From assembly GCF_002150505.1 (NCBI RefSeq), contig NZ_MSSV01000002.1:310001-374000 (forward strand): a DNA stretch of 64,000 nucleotides. The letters are read 5' to 3'. Under the pieces are notes generated by a model, which saw nothing but the letters and a program-made list of their open reading frames with translations, was not told the origin of the DNA and did not search any database. Positions 27,261 to 35,477 of this stretch are shown piece after piece (the stretch's first letter is position 1; the number at the start of each line of letters is the position of its first letter). Made by a program: the position numbers and the translations under genes. This stretch comes from Algoriphagus ratkowskyi (lineage in GTDB: Bacteria > Bacteroidota > Bacteroidia > Cytophagales > Cyclobacteriaceae).

Positions 27261-27857
27261 TTAAGTGCGAATGGGATTGCCAAACACTTTTAATTCACCA
27301 AACATTTCAGAAGCATTTTCGAACCTATTGTGCCCAACTTTAAAGCCACTTTCAGCCTCCGTGAAAATTAATTCAAAGCCATTAATTTCGTCAAATTTAT
27401 CATCTTCAATTTCTTCGAGAGATTCAGGAAATATTAAATCCTCGTTTCTACATAGACATAAGGTTTGAGTAAAAGCTATTTCTGCATCTTTTCTATTTTG
27501 AAAAGCAAGGTATAAGTTGGGATTTAACATTACGCCTCTGTTCAAAACGCCTAAATTAGTCTTATAGATCCCTTTCTCTTTGTTAGAAGAAAATCCACCT
27601 TTTGACCATGTTCTTTCAAGCTGACCATTTATACCTTGATAGTTTAGCCTGTATCTTTTAATTTTAAGAATTCGACCCCAGTATTCTGGCTTTAGTAATT
27701 CAGGGAAAAGTTTCTTTTCCATTCCTTCTAATATTGATGGAGTCAAAAACTGCTGAGTCATCGTATTTATTTCCCCTGGATTACCGCCATCCCTAACCGC
27801 CGTCCAAGGCTTGATAAATCCAAAAGGCCCGGAATACTTCACAACATAATAATTCAT
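27261..27857 (-). CDS. cas5: Cascade subunit Cas5 (type I-B)
   Basis: A 198-residue RAMP protein that caps the 5' handle of the crRNA. The N-terminal strand reads YYVVKYSGPFGFIKPWTAVR, followed by TQQFLTPSILEGMEKKLF, a box characteristic of I-B Cas5 in Bacteroidota. A Gly-containing SGFKVGHNRF segment sits near the C terminus. The ATG at 27857 is preferred over a TTG at 27863. Cas5 usually sits next to cas7; here it is separated from cas7 by cas3 and cas8. Confidence 0.85.
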   Translation of the reverse strand: MNYYVVKYSGPFGFIKPWTAVRDGGNPGEINTMTQQFLTPSILEGMEKKLFPELLKPEYWGRILKIKRYRLNYQGINGQLERTWSKGGFSSNKEKGIYKTNLGVLNRGVMLNPNLYLAFQNRKDAEIAFTQTLCLCRNEDLIFPESLEEIEDDKFDEINGFELIFTEAESGFKVGHNRFENASEMFGELKVFGNPIRT

Positions 27858-27864
27858 ATTCAAA

Positions 27865-28527
27865 TCAGTTTAAAGCTCCAAATCCAATACCGGTGCTATT
27901 TCCCACACCCACATTCCAAATAAATGCAATCTGTTCTGGTGTGCCCTTCACGATCACAGGACATACGTTTGCTCTGTTCTTTATCCCATTATAATTGATA
28001 AGTTTGGTATGAGCTGATCGATAATCAGGATCAAATGAAATAGTCATGTCAGATGAATCTATCCCAGCTATATTCATTTTATTTCTCATAGATAATATAA
28101 GAAGTTCATCAGCTTCCTGGTCGGTGGACAAGCAGTGTTTAATCCTGTTCTCTTCTTTCTTTTTGATCAGTACCGGACTCGCAACAGAGAAATATTCTTC
28201 TTCTCTATCAAATGAGGGATTACTTTGCATACGGATCTCCCTCACTTTCATTCCTGCAAATAGCTCAGGTTGATCTACTGCATTTCTAACTATAAGCTTT
28301 ATTAAAGTCTCGTCATGCGCGCTAATAAAAAAGCTAGCTCCTTGGGGGAAATTTAATCCTCCATTTCCTTTCCTCGCACCTTGGAGCCAAGAAAAGGAAT
28401 AGAGTGATGGGTTTCCATGAAATGGATTATTTGATCCAAGCCACTTGTGGACAACTCCAACTAGTAATGGGATGTGATCAAATGAAAGATTTGACGTATT
28501 GGGCGTTAGGAAAAGCTTGATTCTCAT
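27865..28527 (-). CDS. cas6: crRNA-processing endoribonuclease Cas6, I-B type (second cas6 of the operon)
   Basis: A 220-residue Cas6 from MRIKLFLTP (ATG at 28527; an upstream ATG at 28548 would add seven residues). It starts with the first RAMP strand and has HKWLG near residue 28, a plausible catalytic histidine, then SLYSFSWLQG. It ends with the Gly-rich RNA-binding loop VGVGNSTGIGFGALN. This is the usual cognate Cas6 of Bacteroidota I-B systems and should cut the pre-crRNA to leave the ATTGAAAC handle. It is followed 7 bp later by cas5. Confidence 0.88.
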   Translation of the reverse strand: MRIKLFLTPNTSNLSFDHIPLLVGVVHKWLGSNNPFHGNPSLYSFSWLQGARKGNGGLNFPQGASFFISAHDETLIKLIVRNAVDQPELFAGMKVREIRMQSNPSFDREEEYFSVASPVLIKKKEENRIKHCLSTDQEADELLILSMRNKMNIAGIDSSDMTISFDPDYRSAHTKLINYNGIKNRANVCPVIVKGTPEQIAFIWNVGVGNSTGIGFGALN

Positions 28528-28653
28528 TTTGTAATATTCATTAGACATTAACTATTTAATTTCTTAAAAAAAGGAAGGGAAACGTTTTCCTTTGAGCTTC
28601 GATAAAGATTTTATCTTGAACTAAAATTAGCGATTCGAATAACTTTTAAACTC

Positions 28654-29445
28654 TTAACTTTTCACTTCCACACACCCAAATCCCTGGCTCCCTAGATTCC
28701 CAAACCCAGCGTAATAGCCAATCTCTTGGAGTTCGGCAGGAGCATTAAGTTCAAATTCAAAGCTGTATCCGATCAGCTTGGTTTGCTGGGGTGTCAGCTG
28801 CTTAATTATTACACCATTTTTATAAATTTTGCCTGAAACCGACATGCCTATTTGTGGACGATCTTCTGCTAAAGAATTCCCTTCATTTTGGAATGACATA
28901 GAAAGTGCAATGCTTTTAGATAGAAGGTTTTCCAGTATCAGCTCACTATATCCTTTCACATCTGGACTGAGGTAATCTTCTCCTCCAGAGATGCGTTTGC
29001 GCTTTACCAAAATGGGCGAAAGACATCGATACTGCATCACTTGTTTAAACATAGGCTTAGCTTTTGCCTCTATCCGCTGAACCTGATAGGTAGTGCCTGA
29101 GATCTGGTCCCCCAAAAATATTTCCTGTCCCAGAAAAAGCCCCTTAATAAACTCTTCTGCTATTCTATCCACCAGAAAACTAACCTCAAATTCTACTTGA
29201 TGTCCATAGTGCTCAATCCGACCGGATTCAACATGTACTTTGAACCCCTTGAAAAACAACCTCGAAAATGTAAACAACCTAAAAGGCTTACCTCTAGTCC
29301 TATAACCTACTTCATGAAGAAAAGAGGCAAAATCAGAATTGGACTGATCAATTATCCTATAGATAGCAGATGAAAGTTCGTACTGATAGTTGATTGGGAT
29401 AAACTTTCCAATGCCAGACCGATGAAGAATTAATTTGAATCTCAT
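28654..29445 (-). CDS. cas6: Second, divergent Cas6-type endoribonuclease (first gene of the operon)
   Basis: A 263-residue protein of the larger Cas6 group (the kind more often seen with type III or I-A systems). Residues 14-33 read FIPINYQYELSSAIYRIIDQ. FASFLHEVGYRTRG (about 39-52) contains the probable catalytic His and is followed by the FRLFTFSRL strand. The C-terminal Gly-rich loop is GYYAGFGNLGSQGFGCVEV. It heads the operon, 105 bp before the I-B-type cas6. It may serve a second Cas system elsewhere in the genome or be a relic of a lost type III locus. Confidence 0.85.
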   Translation of the reverse strand: MRFKLILHRSGIGKFIPINYQYELSSAIYRIIDQSNSDFASFLHEVGYRTRGKPFRLFTFSRLFFKGFKVHVESGRIEHYGHQVEFEVSFLVDRIAEEFIKGLFLGQEIFLGDQISGTTYQVQRIEAKAKPMFKQVMQYRCLSPILVKRKRISGGEDYLSPDVKGYSELILENLLSKSIALSMSFQNEGNSLAEDRPQIGMSVSGKIYKNGVIIKQLTPQQTKLIGYSFEFELNAPAELQEIGYYAGFGNLGSQGFGCVEVKS

Positions 29446-29571
29446 AGCGAAATAGGATAAATACGTTTCTCGAACCTATCATTTATAATCGATATCAAAA
29501 ACATTTTGACACATATTGACAAGAAAATGAAATGAGTATAACAAGTTTATAGCCATTATACTTCAAAAAAA

Positions 29572-29589
29572 ATACCCTATATAGGGTAT
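29572..29589. promoter_or_regulatory. Recurring ATACCC/GGGTAT palindrome, copy 4, upstream of the cas operon
   Basis: A perfect palindrome, ATACCCTATATAGGGTAT, flanked by an A-run and a T-run that extend the symmetry to 29567-29594. It lies 127 bp upstream of the first cas gene. On the minus strand it is followed directly by a T-rich stretch ending in TTTG, which could be an upstream promoter element, so a bound protein would be well placed to control cas transcription. Confidence 0.6.
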
Positions 29590-29832
29590 TTTTTAACAAT
29601 ACTATACTCATTCCGAAGGTTATAAGTCTTTAGCTGATCGAGTTGATCCAAATCCTTTTTGAGAAGATAGAATAAGGCTAAAATATTTATATAATAAAGA
29701 TGATTCAAATAAAAGAACTTATCTATCGACCACAAATTTTGGATACAATTAATAAGTAACTCCAAAAACCCCCAACTCAAATTGTTGTTCGCAAAGCATC
29801 ATGCATCTTTGCACTCCAACTAAGAGTTATTC

Positions 29833-30117
29833 ATGAAGCGATTACGAATTCTATGTGCAAAAAAAATATCTGAAGTACCTCTTGGGGGAAGTATCACGCA
29901 TGTGTGAGGGGTAAATGGAACTGGTGATAAATGGACCATTTCTACCAAAGAGGCAATTGAGGGAATCAATTCGGGGACTTGGGAATTCTATATCACCGAA
30001 AATCGTGAAGAATTACAAGTTACTGTTTGCACCTCAACTGATTCCGAATCCATTCTAAGTGCGAAAGGAAATGACTATTTACATAATTTACTAGAAGAAT
30101 TACCAGAATGTCCTTGA
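29833..30117 (+). pseudogene. DUF3892-family gene with an in-frame stop codon
   Basis: From the ATG at 29833 the plus strand encodes 94 residues apart from one TGA at 29905-29907 (codon 25). Before it stands GGSITHV and after it GVNGTGDKWTISTKEAIEGI, ending LHNLLEELPECP. This matches the small DUF3892 family, which has ITHIGG, a Trp, a repeated acidic/helical segment and a C-terminal LPEC. At the stop position the family has Gly, so a single GGA-to-TGA change explains it. It is probably a recent pseudogene or a sequencing error. It is one of few plus-strand genes in the window. Confidence 0.6.
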
Positions 30118-30171
30118 TTTGATACGAGCAAGGCTTTATCTCGTTTCTGTTAGTAACAATATGGAATGACC

Positions 30172-30190
30172 AAAAAAAGGGGTTTCCCCC
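30172..30190 (-). terminator. Rho-independent terminator after the ArdC-like gene
   Basis: On the minus strand GGGGGAAACCCC is followed by a run of seven T residues, beginning 6 bp past the stop codon at 30196. This is a compact GC stem with a U-tract. Confidence 0.75.
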
Positions 30191-30195
30191 TCTTT

Positions 30196-31146
30196 CTAAA
30201 AAGGACAGGCATTGAGAATATAATCCACTGCTTTTTGTGCTTTTCCAGCTGCTTCAATTAAAAGATGCTTGTCGTTTTTAAGTTCATTCAGCCAGTTTTG
30301 GATATAGGCTACTGAGTTTTCCAGTAAATTCTTATCCAATATTACGGTGTAATTATTCAGGTATCCAGCTCCCATTTCAGCAATCAGTTCTTCTTTGCTG
30401 TATTCTTCAGAAGCAAACTGGTGAGGATCTGATACTCCAACCCTATCCAGTCTTGAAGAATGTCCTGTTGAGTGGATCAACTCATGGTATAGTACTCCAT
30501 AATATTCTTCACTGCTTGGAAACAGCTTTCTTTCTGGAAGTGTAATTTGATCGAGATCTGCTCTATAGTAAGCAGATGATCCTTTGTGATTCAATTCTGG
30601 AGCTCTTAGCATTTCATCATATACTCTTTGGCATTGCTCATTTACGGTAAATTGTATATTCTTATTTACCTCAGGAAACTCCCAGTCAATCCCATCAATC
30701 TGTTCGATAGGAAATACTTTAAACTCTCTGAGAAATCCAGACCTACAAACCTGTTTTAAATCATACATCCCTATCAATCTTTCAGGAATCACTTTTCCTG
30801 TTTTCTTATCTCTAAAGACAAAGTTCCAGTAGCAGATAGGAATTGCCTTCGCTCCCTTTAGGATTTTTCCACCTAATGCATTCGCTTGTTTGAAGGTGAG
30901 GTAGTAAGGATACTGATGTCCATAGGATAATAGCAGCCAAAGATTGATTCCTTTGTAAGGCTTTTTAGTCTGATAATTCGAAGGCAGTCCCAACTCACTC
31001 CAAGGTTGTTTCCAAGGAATAATTCCCTGTTCCAATTTCTCGATGATCAGGTTAGTAAACTTCTCATAGATATCCGAAGAGTCTCCGGAAGTTTTAAACA
31101 TGTCCTGTCTCGTTCTTTTTGCTGATTTTTTTACTTTAGTCTTCAT
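30196..31146 (-). CDS. ardC: ArdC-like antirestriction protein (ssDNA-binding plus zincin-like metallopeptidase)
   Basis: A 316-residue protein with the two-domain ArdC layout. The N-terminal ArdC-N domain (about 18-150) contains QGIIPWKQPWS, YKGINLWLLL, KGAKAIPICYWNF and a DLKQV box. It is followed by a zincin-like peptidase domain with YHELIHSTGHSSRL (about 222-236, the HExxH-like zinc site H-E-L-I-H) and YSKEELIAEMGAGYL. ArdC proteins ride on plasmids and conjugative elements and protect incoming DNA from host restriction. It sits beside a CRISPR system and within reach of a type I restriction system, which points to mobile-element ancestry. The length is near normal, and a strong terminator follows. 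Confidence 0.9.
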   Translation of the reverse strand: MKTKVKKSAKRTRQDMFKTSGDSSDIYEKFTNLIIEKLEQGIIPWKQPWSELGLPSNYQTKKPYKGINLWLLLSYGHQYPYYLTFKQANALGGKILKGAKAIPICYWNFVFRDKKTGKVIPERLIGMYDLKQVCRSGFLREFKVFPIEQIDGIDWEFPEVNKNIQFTVNEQCQRVYDEMLRAPELNHKGSSAYYRADLDQITLPERKLFPSSEEYYGVLYHELIHSTGHSSRLDRVGVSDPHQFASEEYSKEELIAEMGAGYLNNYTVILDKNLLENSVAYIQNWLNELKNDKHLLIEAAGKAQKAVDYILNACPF

Positions 31147-31651
31147 AGCTTTTGTGTTTTAGTTTTACAAATACTTATGAAGCTCCACCAGCCTGAGCCC
31201 GGCACTAAGTGCAAGAGGAAACGGAATAAATAATGAGCCGAAGGCGAGTGGCTTTATGCCGTAGTCTCTTGCCTCGTGTGCTGGGATTAGGTTAAATTGC
31301 TGTAATAAGGAATAGAAAAAAATAATTCAATTCTTTTAGGCGTAATTAAATCACAATTAGTACATCTTGATAGGATTCAAATATGATAATTTTTAAAAAA
31401 AACTGTTCCTTAAATTCAGGAATAGTTAACGAGACCATTAACGGTTTTGTGAGAATCGGAGTTTGAGCAATAGTCCGCTGCCTTCTATACAATTACTCAC
31501 TGACATTTTCCTTTTCGCTGTTAAATACCTAAAATCTTATTTCAGCGTGCGTGAAGCAAACGCAAAGCCATACTCTTTAGCAATTCTTGAATACCTGATA
31601 AGCTAGGCGAATAACGTATAAGTATGGCTTTAAGTGAAAACTTTTCTTTCA
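31147..31651. other. Structured intergenic region between ardC and the multicopper oxidase
   Basis: No gene is seen. A long imperfect inverted repeat (left arm about 31192-31217, right arm about 31266-31291) flanks an inner hairpin (ATAA..AGCC with GGCT..TTAT, about 31231-31256). A separate perfect 11-bp inverted repeat, AAAGCCATACT (31564-31574) and AGTATGGCTTT (31621-31631), lies just past the stop of the multicopper oxidase. Confidence 0.5.
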
Positions 31652-33934
31652 TCAATAGTTTAGCATTGCACCAATACCAAATCCCATATCACTGTCGTAA
31701 TGAGTGGTTACTCCCAAATTCCGAGTTGCTATATATCGTAATCCGGCCATATATTCTTTGTCAGTATTCCACATAAGGTTCATACGCAACCTTTGGGTTA
31801 GTGGAATGTCATTACGCTCAAATTGCAACCGAACATTTCCATCGGTGAATATTTCAGCCTGAGCTACTACGAGCATTGGCAACGTGTAAGCGACACCTAG
31901 ACTAACTAATGAACGATTATCCTTGGTGTCTTTTTGACCGAAAAGGTTTTTCTCGACCTCATTATGACCCAATTTTCGATAGCGCCAATCAAAGCCGACA
32001 AACGGCATCAACCATTGCATTTTTCCAATATATCGGCCTATATGGGTTTCTGTTTCATACCCGTGCATATCATTGTATCCCAAACGCCATTCGGTACCAA
32101 TACTCCATCTTGTACTTTGAATCATCAGTTGCCCATCATTTCCATTGGTAGCAAAATCGTTTTCTGCCATCACGTGGAAGGATCTATCATCACCTTTTAG
32201 TTTTCTCAAGGCGAGTGCTGGATTTGGAATCAAGGGATTAGGTTCCTGATTTTCGTAGCTAAACACCCTACCCATACCACTCATCATATGGTACAGAATA
32301 TGGCAGTGAAAAAACCAATCGCCTTCAACATTCGCCTCAAACTCGATCACATCAGTTTCCATAGGCATGATATCCACCACATTTTTAAGTGGAGCGTATT
32401 CACCTTGCCCGTTTAGCAACCTGAAATCGTGGCCGTGCAAGTGCATCGGATGTCGCATCATAGAATTGTTGTACATGGTTATCCTCACTTTTTCACCTTT
32501 TTTTATCAGGATTTTATCGGTTTCGGAAATAACCTTGTTGTCTAAGCTCCAAACATAACGGCTCATATTTCCAGTAAGCGTAAAATGTAGCTCTTTAACA
32601 GGTGCATCCTCGGGAAGCGTCGTTACGGTTGGCGACTTCAACATGGCATAGTTGAGCGTAGTAATATCGGATAGCTCATTGCTTTTGTACCTATCCTCGC
32701 TCATTTTCATTCCATTCATTTGATCCATTTTATGGCCTGAATGTTCTTCATCATCCTTTTCCATTTTCATACCCTTTCCATTAGCTGCAGGCCCAGTTAT
32801 TTCAGGATACATTACCACATTCATATCCATTTGCTGCATACTCATATTCATTCCCATCTGGTCCAGATCGCCGTTCATTTTCATCATTCCGTTCATCATT
32901 TCCATCCCCTCAAAGTATTTCAGTTTGGGCAGTGGCGAAGTGAGCTGTTTAATACCATCGCCTAAATAGATGGAAGCCGATTTTATGCGGTCTTCCGATG
33001 TTGCCAAAAATTCAAATGCCGTATTGTCCGAAGGTATGGTGACCACCACGTCGTAGGTTTCTGATACGGCAATGAGCATTCTATCCACATCCACGGGTTC
33101 TACATCATTACCGTCATTGGCGACCACGGTTATTTTTCCGCCGGCATAAGTGAGCCAGAAATAGCTGGATGCACCTCCGTTTGAAATCCTCAGCCGTACC
33201 TTATCCCCTGCTTTCAAACCTTTCAGAGATGTATCCTCATTTTCGCTTTTACCATTGATGAGGAATTTTTCATAATAAACATCACTTACGTCCATTGCGA
33301 GCATTCGTTTCCACTCATTATGGAGCTTAATTTTGAAGTATCCAGTTTTAACGGCCTCTGCATAGCTTTGTGTAGTCCCTTTTTTTATTGCAAACCAGTC
33401 CGATGCATTGTGAAGCATTCTATGAACATTTTCTGGTTTAATGTCTGTCCATTCACTTAAAACTATGGGGATAGTGGCTAAATCATCTATCCCTTTTCTG
33501 AATGTTTTGTCATCGACTCTTTTATTCAAAATCATAGATCCGTACATCCCTATCTGTTCCTGTAGTCCAAAATGGCTGTGGTACCAATGAGTGCCGTGTT
33601 GTATGATGGGGAAGGTATATTTATGGACAGTGTGAGGCGGTATGGGCATTTGGGTAAGGTAAGGAACGCCATCTTCCTTATTAGGCAAAAACAAGCCGTG
33701 CCAATGCAGGGATGTTTCTTCATCCAATTCATTGTGTACATAAATTTCGGCGATGTCTCCCTCCGTAAACGTGAGCGTTGGCATTGGTATTTGCCCATTC
33801 ACCGCAATGGCGTGCCTTTCTTTGCCGGAAAAATTGACAATGGTATCGCGCACAAAAAGGTCGTATCGCACTATATTTTGTGCTTGTAGGGAAAACGTCC
33901 CAAGAAACAGAAGCACTAAGATTAATTTTTTCAT
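31652..33934 (-). CDS. Multicopper oxidase (CopA/PcoA-like) with C-terminal CopB-like barrel domain
   Basis: A 760-residue exported copper-resistance protein. After a signal peptide (1-18) come three cupredoxin-type domains with the copper ligands SLHWHGL (about 76-82), HWYHSHFG (about 116-123), HPMHLHGHDF (about 484-493) and HCHILYHMMSGM (about 533-544). A Met/His-rich insert (about 335-410, repeated MNGMMKMNG, MGMNMSMQQMDMN) should bind Cu(I). The last 175 residues (from about 585) form alternating beta strands with WSIGTEWRLGY, LMPFVGFDWRY and AGLRYIATRNLGV, resembling the outer-membrane CopB barrel. CopA and CopB are normally separate, so this is a fusion. It heads toward the DUF3347 genes upstream on the same strand. 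Confidence 0.85.
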   Translation of the reverse strand: MKKLILVLLFLGTFSLQAQNIVRYDLFVRDTIVNFSGKERHAIAVNGQIPMPTLTFTEGDIAEIYVHNELDEETSLHWHGLFLPNKEDGVPYLTQMPIPPHTVHKYTFPIIQHGTHWYHSHFGLQEQIGMYGSMILNKRVDDKTFRKGIDDLATIPIVLSEWTDIKPENVHRMLHNASDWFAIKKGTTQSYAEAVKTGYFKIKLHNEWKRMLAMDVSDVYYEKFLINGKSENEDTSLKGLKAGDKVRLRISNGGASSYFWLTYAGGKITVVANDGNDVEPVDVDRMLIAVSETYDVVVTIPSDNTAFEFLATSEDRIKSASIYLGDGIKQLTSPLPKLKYFEGMEMMNGMMKMNGDLDQMGMNMSMQQMDMNVVMYPEITGPAANGKGMKMEKDDEEHSGHKMDQMNGMKMSEDRYKSNELSDITTLNYAMLKSPTVTTLPEDAPVKELHFTLTGNMSRYVWSLDNKVISETDKILIKKGEKVRITMYNNSMMRHPMHLHGHDFRLLNGQGEYAPLKNVVDIMPMETDVIEFEANVEGDWFFHCHILYHMMSGMGRVFSYENQEPNPLIPNPALALRKLKGDDRSFHVMAENDFATNGNDGQLMIQSTRWSIGTEWRLGYNDMHGYETETHIGRYIGKMQWLMPFVGFDWRYRKLGHNEVEKNLFGQKDTKDNRSLVSLGVAYTLPMLVVAQAEIFTDGNVRLQFERNDIPLTQRLRMNLMWNTDKEYMAGLRYIATRNLGVTTHYDSDMGFGIGAMLNY

Positions 33935-33967
33935 TTCGTTATCTAAAAATTAGATTTTTATTGTGCT

Positions 33968-34831
33968 TCAGTTTTTGTCATTAATAGTTTCCACAGTGGA
34001 GCCGCAGTTTAACATCTGTGAACCGTAATAGGGGTTTTTAATTGTCTTGTCCTTGCTCAACCAATTGGCATCCTGCATTGGGCAATATTGATAGTAAAGA
34101 GTTTCATTGGAGCTGTAAAAAGCTATGATTTCGTGCATGTTCTTTGACAATCCTTTGAATTTCTCCCGTTGCTTGACGATATCCTTGGTTTCTGAAATGC
34201 CTTTTGCGTCTGCCACTATTGAAGGCAACACTTTGGTTAATGCGGTTTGTTCTTCCGCTTTAATCGACTCTATTTCCAAGGCCTTAATCACATTCAACAG
34301 TTCTGATGCCATGGCACTTGCCGTAGCCGAATTGGTTTTTACCAAGGCATCGTTTATAGCAAAATAAGTTTTAAAAACTGCATCCAAAGCATTAGGTTCT
34401 TTCATTTCAGCCATCGCTGTATGGTTTTCAGAAGTTGTCTCATTCATCTCCATCTCCATTTTAGATGGCATCATAGCCATTACAGGCTCTTTTTTTAGTC
34501 TTTCATATTTACAATCTTCCGACAGCTGTGCATACGCATTGTCCGGAGCCAAATAGTGGTCATTGTCATAACCTGCCAATGCAATTCGTTTTAATATTTC
34601 GTCTCGATTAGACTTTTTAGAATCGTAGGTAATTTCGGCCATCTGGCTGTCTTTGTTCCAATGGACGCTGGCCGTATTTTTAATGTTTCCTGCGCTTTCG
34701 ATAGCAGTTTTACACATGTCACAGTTACCGAAAATTTTTACGATTTCCGTTTGAGGGTTTTTTATTTGAGCGATAAGCGCTGTTGATGATAGCACCATAA
34801 GTGCAATCATTATAATCTTAAATGATTTCAT
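33968..34831 (-). CDS. Exported HMA-domain plus DUF3347 protein, copper handling
   Basis: A 287-residue protein from the ATG at 34831, which directly precedes a signal peptide (MKSFKIIMIALMVLSS...LIAQ); a longer start at 34891 would give an implausible leader. Residues about 25-95 form a heavy-metal-associated domain with the metal site FGNCDMCKTAIE. The C-terminal half (about 150-280) is a DUF3347 domain with YFAINDALVKTNSATASAMA and YYQYCPMQDANWLS. DUF3347 proteins in Bacteroidota accompany copper efflux systems and probably bind metal in the periplasm. It is followed 33 bp later by the multicopper oxidase and is presumably co-transcribed. Confidence 0.85.
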   Translation of the reverse strand: MKSFKIIMIALMVLSSTALIAQIKNPQTEIVKIFGNCDMCKTAIESAGNIKNTASVHWNKDSQMAEITYDSKKSNRDEILKRIALAGYDNDHYLAPDNAYAQLSEDCKYERLKKEPVMAMMPSKMEMEMNETTSENHTAMAEMKEPNALDAVFKTYFAINDALVKTNSATASAMASELLNVIKALEIESIKAEEQTALTKVLPSIVADAKGISETKDIVKQREKFKGLSKNMHEIIAFYSSNETLYYQYCPMQDANWLSKDKTIKNPYYGSQMLNCGSTVETINDKN

Positions 34832-34924
34832 TTTTATGAATTTTAAACTATGATAGAAGGAAGCGAATACAAGCCTTTGGTTTGTATTCAATACAGGACA
34901 GGTTAGCTCCTGTCAAAAAGTGAA

Positions 34925-35284
34925 TCAGCTTATTTCTGGTGGTTGCCAGATAGAAAGATAAACTGCTTTAGGGATGTGGTGAACGTAAGTCCCATGGTTA
35001 AGCAAAAGAATAAAGTTATTAATGTTCGATGATTCAAAATCATTGGTAAAAACAGGCATATTAATTATACATGGATAATGGCAAGCTGTGTTTTCACAGT
35101 TTACTCCCCCACCTACATCATGATTATCTCCGTTATCACAACACAATTTATCATCCGGATAATTATCTTGTTTTGAGCAAGAAGTTTTTCCTTTTTCAAC
35201 AGAATTCCCGGAAGCTGAAATTGTACTGGTCAAAATAACCAGTAGCATCAAAAACAAGGTTAATCTATATGGGATGTTTTTCAT
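34925..35284 (-). CDS. Small exported cysteine-rich protein (HYC_CC_PP-like)
   Basis: A 119-residue protein with a signal peptide (about 1-24) and a Cys-rich segment, CSKQDN..KLCCDNG and CENTACHYPC (about 35-75). It has a hydrophobic stretch and an unusual C terminus, SIWQPPEIS. The CC pair, H/C motif and terminal PP pattern resemble the short HYC_CC_PP proteins found in Bacteroidota metal-resistance clusters. It probably binds copper or similar metal ions outside the cytoplasm. It lies just upstream of the DUF3347 gene on the same strand. Confidence 0.6.
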   Translation of the reverse strand: MKNIPYRLTLFLMLLVILTSTISASGNSVEKGKTSCSKQDNYPDDKLCCDNGDNHDVGGGVNCENTACHYPCIINMPVFTNDFESSNINNFILLLNHGTYVHHIPKAVYLSIWQPPEIS

Positions 35285-35477
35285 AAAATCTAATTACTAA
35301 AATAACTAAAATTCAGATTTCAGTTCCGCTTTTCTGAGCTTTGTCAGAAACAGCTCTTTTGGTTTTTTCAACGTTGGTTTTCTTGTCCGGCAAAACGCAT
35401 GGTCAATCTGATAGGTAAATCGTACCAAATGCTCAATCACTCAAAGCCAAACGCATGGATATATCCTTTCATTTCCA

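Noticed and set aside
22657..29445. Type III CRISPR-Cas system
   Set aside because: No Cas10, Csm or Cmr gene is visible; only one Cas6 is of the type III-like group.
29577..29780. A 67-codon minus-strand frame upstream of the cas operon
   Set aside because: It covers the palindrome and AT-rich promoter DNA, has low complexity and shows no family similarity.
29905..29907. The TGA in the DUF3892 gene as a selenocysteine codon
   Set aside because: No hairpin resembling a SECIS element follows, and the family has Gly at that place.
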